Shown: piece after piece, positions 60,773 through 64,000 of the stretch
How the letters are laid out: each line of letters begins with the position of its first letter
Position numbering within the stretch: the stretch's first letter is position 1
Assembly (NCBI RefSeq): GCF_019457615.1
Contig: NZ_CP080414.1
Location: forward strand, 1,424,501-1,488,500
Source of the DNA: Shewanella zhangzhouensis
GTDB taxonomy: Bacteria; Pseudomonadota; Gammaproteobacteria; Enterobacterales; Shewanellaceae
Direction of reading: 5' to 3'
Length of the DNA stretch: 64,000 nucleotides
Made by a program: the position numbers and the translations under genes
The notes under the pieces: generated by a model
Databases searched by the model: none
The model's input: the letters and a program-made list of their open reading frames with translations, nothing else
What the model was told of the DNA's origin: nothing

Positions 60773-62293
60773 ATGACAACAGGGAAAATACAGGTCTCCA
60801 AGACCCGTTCCTTTATGACGGTGTCGCTGATTGAACTGTGGGAGCGTTTTGGCTTCTACGGTATGCAGGCACTGATTGTTTACTTTATGGTGCAGCGCCT
60901 TGGCTTTGCCGATGAGCGCGCCAATCTGGTGTGGAGCGCCTGCGCCGCACTCATTTATGTGGCGCCGGCCATCGGTGGTTGGGTAGGGGACAAGGTGCTC
61001 GGCACCAAGCGCACCATGCTGCTGGGTGCGGGTATTCTCACCCTGGGTTACGCCCTGATGGCCGTGCCGACGGATAATACCTGGTTTTTGTTCTCTGCCC
61101 TCGGGGTTATCGTGGTGGGTAACGGCCTGTTCAAACCCAATGCCGGTAACCTGGTACGTAAAATTTACGATGGCGATGACTCCAAAATAGACAGTGCCTT
61201 CACCATCTATTACATGGCGGTCAACGTAGGTTCGACCTTCTCCATGCTGCTCACCCCCTGGATTAAAGACTACGTCAACGCCAACTATGGCGACGGCTTT
61301 GGTTGGCACGCCGCCTTTGCCGTGTGTTTTGTGGGTCTGATTGTGGGTATCGGCAACTACATGATGATGCGCCACACCCTGGATGATTACGGCTCTGAGC
61401 CAGACTTGCTGCCGGTGGACAAAAGCAAGCTTGCGGCAGTACTGGGAGCATCATTGCTGGCGGTGGTTGTGTCGGCGGTTATCCTCGAATTTGAAGATAT
61501 CGCCCGGGTATTTGTGTACGGCGCGGGCCTTGTTGTGCTGGGCATCTTTATCCACCTTATCCGCACCAGTGAAGAGAGCGAGCGGGCAGGGCTCTTGGCG
61601 GCGCTGGTACTGACGCTGCAATCCGTGTTCTTTTTTATCTTTTACCAGCAGATGTCCACCTCACTGGCACTCTTTGCGCTGCGAAACGTCGACTGGGACT
61701 TTGTGGTGATGGGGCAGCATTTGTGGACCTGGTCTCCGGCACAGTTTCAGGCGCTTAATCCCATCTGGATCATGGTGTTAAGCCCCATCCTTGCCTGGGC
61801 GTATGCCTGGGGCGGCAAAAACAACAAAGACCTGTCCATTGCGGCCAAGTTTGCCCTCGGGTTTGCCGTGGTGGCCGCGGGTTTCTTTATCTATAGTGTG
61901 GCCGGTGAGTTCGCTGTAAAAGGCAAGACCTCCAGCTGGGTGATGATTTGGGGCTACGGCGCCTATTCTCTGGGCGAGCTGTTGGTGAGTGGGTTAGGCC
62001 TTGCCATGATTGCCCGCTATGTGCCCGAGCGCATGGGCGGCTTTATGATGGGTGCCTACTTTGTGGCAACCGGCATCAGCCAGTATCTGGGCGGTGTGGT
62101 GGCCAACTTTGCCAGCGTGCCCCAAGGGATTACTGACCCGCTGGAAACCCTTACCATCTACACCAGCCTGTTTAATAAGCTGGGATTTGCGGCCCTGGGT
62201 TGCACCCTGATTGCACTGGCAGTATTGCCGCTGATGCGACGCTTAACCCAGACGCACCATAGCCATAATGGCAGTGAGCATGTCGACGCCTGA
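60773..62293 (+). CDS. proton-dependent oligopeptide transporter (POT/PTR2 family)
   Basis: An inner-membrane symporter of 506 residues taking up di- and tripeptides with protons. Signatures: IELWERFGFYGMQALIVYFM (ExxERFxYYG motif) at the N-terminus, PAIGGWVGDKVLGTKRTMLL, and FKPNAGNLVRKIYDGDD. About fourteen hydrophobic segments, as in E. coli DtpA/DtpB. ATG 60773 was preferred over the TTG at 60704, since it gives the usual short N-terminal tail. A short downstream terminator ends the unit. Confidence 0.9.
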   Translation: MTTGKIQVSKTRSFMTVSLIELWERFGFYGMQALIVYFMVQRLGFADERANLVWSACAALIYVAPAIGGWVGDKVLGTKRTMLLGAGILTLGYALMAVPTDNTWFLFSALGVIVVGNGLFKPNAGNLVRKIYDGDDSKIDSAFTIYYMAVNVGSTFSMLLTPWIKDYVNANYGDGFGWHAAFAVCFVGLIVGIGNYMMMRHTLDDYGSEPDLLPVDKSKLAAVLGASLLAVVVSAVILEFEDIARVFVYGAGLVVLGIFIHLIRTSEESERAGLLAALVLTLQSVFFFIFYQQMSTSLALFALRNVDWDFVVMGQHLWTWSPAQFQALNPIWIMVLSPILAWAYAWGGKNNKDLSIAAKFALGFAVVAAGFFIYSVAGEFAVKGKTSSWVMIWGYGAYSLGELLVSGLGLAMIARYVPERMGGFMMGAYFVATGISQYLGGVVANFASVPQGITDPLETLTIYTSLFNKLGFAALGCTLIALAVLPLMRRLTQTHHSHNGSEHVDA

Positions 62294-62341
62294 TAAGACG
62301 TTTTGAGCCGACACCGCTTGTTAACCCAATGATGTTTGAAT

Positions 62342-62367
62342 AGCGCCGCCTCGTGCGGCGCTGTTTT
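62342..62367 (+). terminator. terminator after the POT gene
   Basis: AGCGCCGC (62342-62349) and GCGGCGCT (62355-62362) with loop CTCGT, followed by GTTTTT. The next gene starts 19 bases later. Confidence 0.85.
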
Positions 62368-62385
62368 TCTGATAAAGGAGTGTCC

Positions 62386-63126
62386 ATGAGAATTGCGATA
62401 CGCGGGTGTGCTGCGTTGATGATAGGGGTCATTGCCATTGCCATTGCCATTGCCATTGCCAATGCCCAGGCACTGGAAATCACGCCCCTGTCAGAGCAGC
62501 TTTTCCTGCACCAGAGTGAGAAAGAGGTGGAAGGCTTTGGCAAGGTCTCCGCCAATGGCCTGGTACTCGTGGAGGGCAAAGAGGCCTTTGTGGTGGATAC
62601 GCCCTGGACGGATGCCGATGCTGAGGCTTTGCTCCAATGGGCAAAGGCTAAAGGCTTAACCGTAAAAGCCGTGCTCGCGACCCACTGGCACGAAGACAGG
62701 GCCGGCAGCTTTGGGGTATTTGAGAAGGCCGGTATCACCACCCTGAGCTCTGAGGCGACCCAGGCCATTCTCAGGCAACATCAAAAGACCTTGGCGACCC
62801 AAACTTTCAGTGGCGACGAGATACAGTACTTTGGCAACAAGGCCCAGGTGTTTTACCCGGGCGCTGGCCATGCGATGGATAATCTGGTGGTGTACCTGCC
62901 TCACGAAAAGCTGCTCTTTGGCGGCTGTCTGGTGCGGGAGGCGTCAACGCGGTCGATGGGATTTTATGGCGATGGGTCGCTGCAGGCCTGGCCTGATTCC
63001 ATGTCGCGGGTGATGGCGAAATTCCCTGATGTCATCACTGTGGTGCCGGGCCATGGCGCGCTGGGGGATAAACGCTTGCTTGAGCACACCAGGGTACAGG
63101 CCGAGGCGGCGCTCAAGGCGCAATAA
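62386..63126 (+). CDS. class B1 metallo-beta-lactamase
   Basis: A secreted protein of 246 residues with a signal peptide (through about AQA, residue 29). All B1 zinc ligands are visible: His100, His102 and Asp104 in THWHEDRAGSFG, His162 in PGAGHAMDN, Cys181 in LLFGGCLVREAS and His223 in VVPGHGALGD. Length and motif order agree with subclass B1 enzymes, and Shewanella species carry such chromosomal genes (SFB-1, SLB-1, from memory), so hydrolysis of penicillins and carbapenems is likely, not shown. An AAAGGAG ribosome-binding site precedes ATG 62386. The signal peptide core is built from repeated Ile-Ala. Alone in its unit, without mobile-element flanks, so it looks resident. Confidence 0.9.
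   Translation: MRIAIRGCAALMIGVIAIAIAIAIANAQALEITPLSEQLFLHQSEKEVEGFGKVSANGLVLVEGKEAFVVDTPWTDADAEALLQWAKAKGLTVKAVLATHWHEDRAGSFGVFEKAGITTLSSEATQAILRQHQKTLATQTFSGDEIQYFGNKAQVFYPGAGHAMDNLVVYLPHEKLLFGGCLVREASTRSMGFYGDGSLQAWPDSMSRVMAKFPDVITVVPGHGALGDKRLLEHTRVQAEAALKAQ
62431..62460 (+). repeat. (ATTGCC)5 hexanucleotide repeat in the beta-lactamase signal peptide
   Basis: Five perfect tandem copies of ATTGCC, followed by a variant AATGCC, encode Ile-Ala repeats at residues 16-25. Copy changes are in frame and alter the hydrophobic core by two residues each. Confidence 0.9.
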
Positions 63127-63147
63127 AGTGGGTTAATGTTACCCGGA

Positions 63148-63378
63148 TTAATCGAGTCCCAGCCGTGCTTCTGACTCCAGCCACTTGGCCCTGCTGAGTG
63201 GCTGATTATTTTCACCTTCGAGGGCTTTTTTACGGGCGGGCAGACTGGCGAGGATCTCCAGTTTGCGCTCATCACTTGATTGAGACCAACCGACGATTTC
63301 ATCGATATGGCGCAGGCAGCCCATACAGTAGTCATCATCATTCAAGCCGCAGCGGGCAACGCAGGGCGACTGTATCAT
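63148..63378 (-). CDS. DUF1289 family protein
   Basis: A 76-residue protein with the DUF1289 cysteine pattern in MIQSPCVARCGLNDDDYCMG followed by CLRHIDEIVGWSQ; the four cysteines suggest a metal or Fe-S site. It ends in a helical tail (LEGENNQPLSRAKWLESEAR). The ATG at 63378 is chosen because the family starts just before SPC; the frame upstream is not protein-like. Function unknown. Confidence 0.85.
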   Translation of the reverse strand: MIQSPCVARCGLNDDDYCMGCLRHIDEIVGWSQSSDERKLEILASLPARKKALEGENNQPLSRAKWLESEARLGLD

Positions 63379-63569
63379 AGGGGTCTCCAAACTGGCAGCG
63401 GGTGTTGTGGGAGGCCAGAGTCTACCACCGCAAAGACAGGATTCCCACAGAAGCCAGGGCAGCAAAGGGCGTTGCCGAGGCCCACACTGTCAAGGACCCG
63501 GGCCTGAGGTTATAATGATGCCCTGTTTAATTGGGTCACGGCTATGGTGTGGCCCCGGATGAGTTATCC

Positions 63570-64000
63570 ATGTCCCCAGAAGAAAGAGCGCCGAACAATA
63601 CCCATGTCAGTGAGCCTGCAAAAGATACTCATGAAGCCTTTGCGCATTCCTTTCATGATGCAAAAAACGGTGTATCTCCGGCACCCCTGAATCCGGCCTT
63701 TGAGCTTCAGTTGCCCAGGGTTCGCCACACCCTGAGCGAGCTTGCCGCTTTACTCATCGATGCCCGCTCACTGTGGGACATACGCACTTTTAATTGCCAA
63801 ACCCTGCCGTGGGAGGCGTCTTTTCCGGCTCTGGCATCCTTTGTATTGGCGCTGGAAGATGAGGCCCTCGAGGCGCTAGATGCGAGTCAGGATAGATTAT
63901 ACGAAACCCTAAGACAGGCGCTTGAAACCGACCTCAGCCAGGCGGGTCTTAGCTGGAACAGCGCGTTGTTTTCATGGCAACTCACCGAGCTTAAAGGCAC
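63570..64000 (+). CDS. unrecognised protein, 3' end cut by the window edge
   Basis: A frame of 143 residues runs to the right edge from the ATG at 63570 (MSPEERAPNNTHVSEPAKDT). After a polar N-terminal 50 residues it becomes helical: LPRVRHTLSELAALLIDARS, then LWDIRTFNCQTLPWEASFPA and a long acidic helix (LEDEALEALDASQDRLYETL). It resembles the N-terminal region placed before methyltransferase domains in some gammaproteobacterial proteins, but I cannot confirm this without the rest. Start support is modest; a weak ribosome-binding site (GGATGAG) lies about eight bases upstream. Confidence 0.55.
   Translation, partial: MSPEERAPNNTHVSEPAKDTHEAFAHSFHDAKNGVSPAPLNPAFELQLPRVRHTLSELAALLIDARSLWDIRTFNCQTLPWEASFPALASFVLALEDEALEALDASQDRLYETLRQALETDLSQAGLSWNSALFSWQLTELKG

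Overview
The window reads as chromosomal DNA of a gammaproteobacterium of the order Alteromonadales, most probably a Shewanella species. This is an inference from gene order (map-glnD-dapD divergent from rpsB-tsf-pyrH-frr-uppS-cdsA-dxr-rseP-bamA-skp-lpxD-fabZ-lpxA-lpxB-rnhB, then dnaE-tilS), from families typical of that group (DUF3549, DUF3718, DUF1289) and from the moderately GC-rich coding sequence. No rRNA, tRNA, phage, insertion sequence or CRISPR array was recognised. Both edges cut a gene.

Layout. 1-5.1 kb: a DUF3549 gene, yqcC-truC, a YqcA/MioC flavodoxin, a ptsG-type sugar PTS permease and purU. 5.1-9.9 kb: minus-strand DUF3718 gene, then map-glnD-dapD. 9.9-31.9 kb: the large housekeeping run for translation (S2, EF-Ts, RRF), UMP kinase, isoprenoid and phospholipid precursors (UppS, CdsA, Dxr), site-2 protease, outer-membrane assembly (BamA, Skp), lipid A and fatty acid synthesis (LpxD, FabZ, LpxA, LpxB), RNase HII, DNA polymerase III alpha and TilS. 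Two accessory genes (DUF1993 and a PAS protein with a probable terminal frameshift) interrupt it before dnaE. 32-35.6 kb: a GNAT acetyltransferase fused to a C39-like cysteine peptidase, divergent from a RimK-like ATP-grasp ligase, then a diguanylate cyclase. 35.7-39 kb: a CPA2 cation/proton antiporter and a patatin-like lipase.

39-44 kb: rcsF-trmO-...-proS with two extra genes inside (a hexapeptide acyltransferase and a membrane protein with a degenerate GGDEF domain). 44-48.4 kb: two overlapping exported amidohydrolase genes carrying three amidohydrolase modules, of which only one keeps the HxH metal motif. 48.5-51.5 kb: hns, a gene-poor 0.8 kb stretch, and etfBA behind candidate PsrA- and LiuR-type operators. 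51.5-64 kb: NhaC-type antiporter, lipoprotein M3 peptidase, thymidine kinase, a glutamine-synthetase-like (PuuA-type) ligase divergent from a BetT-type betaine/choline transporter, a YajD-type HNH protein, a peptide/proton symporter, a class B1 metallo-beta-lactamase with complete zinc ligands, a DUF1289 protein and a partial unknown gene.

The most unusual items are the GNAT-C39/ATP-grasp pair (a possible peptide-ligation and modification system), the hexanucleotide repeat inside the beta-lactamase signal peptide, the 18-bp perfect palindrome spanning the rpsB promoter, the frameshifted PAS gene, and the degenerate GGDEF and amidohydrolase modules. Coordinates include stop codons. Starts were moved from the longest frame where ribosome-binding sites or family alignment favoured another codon.
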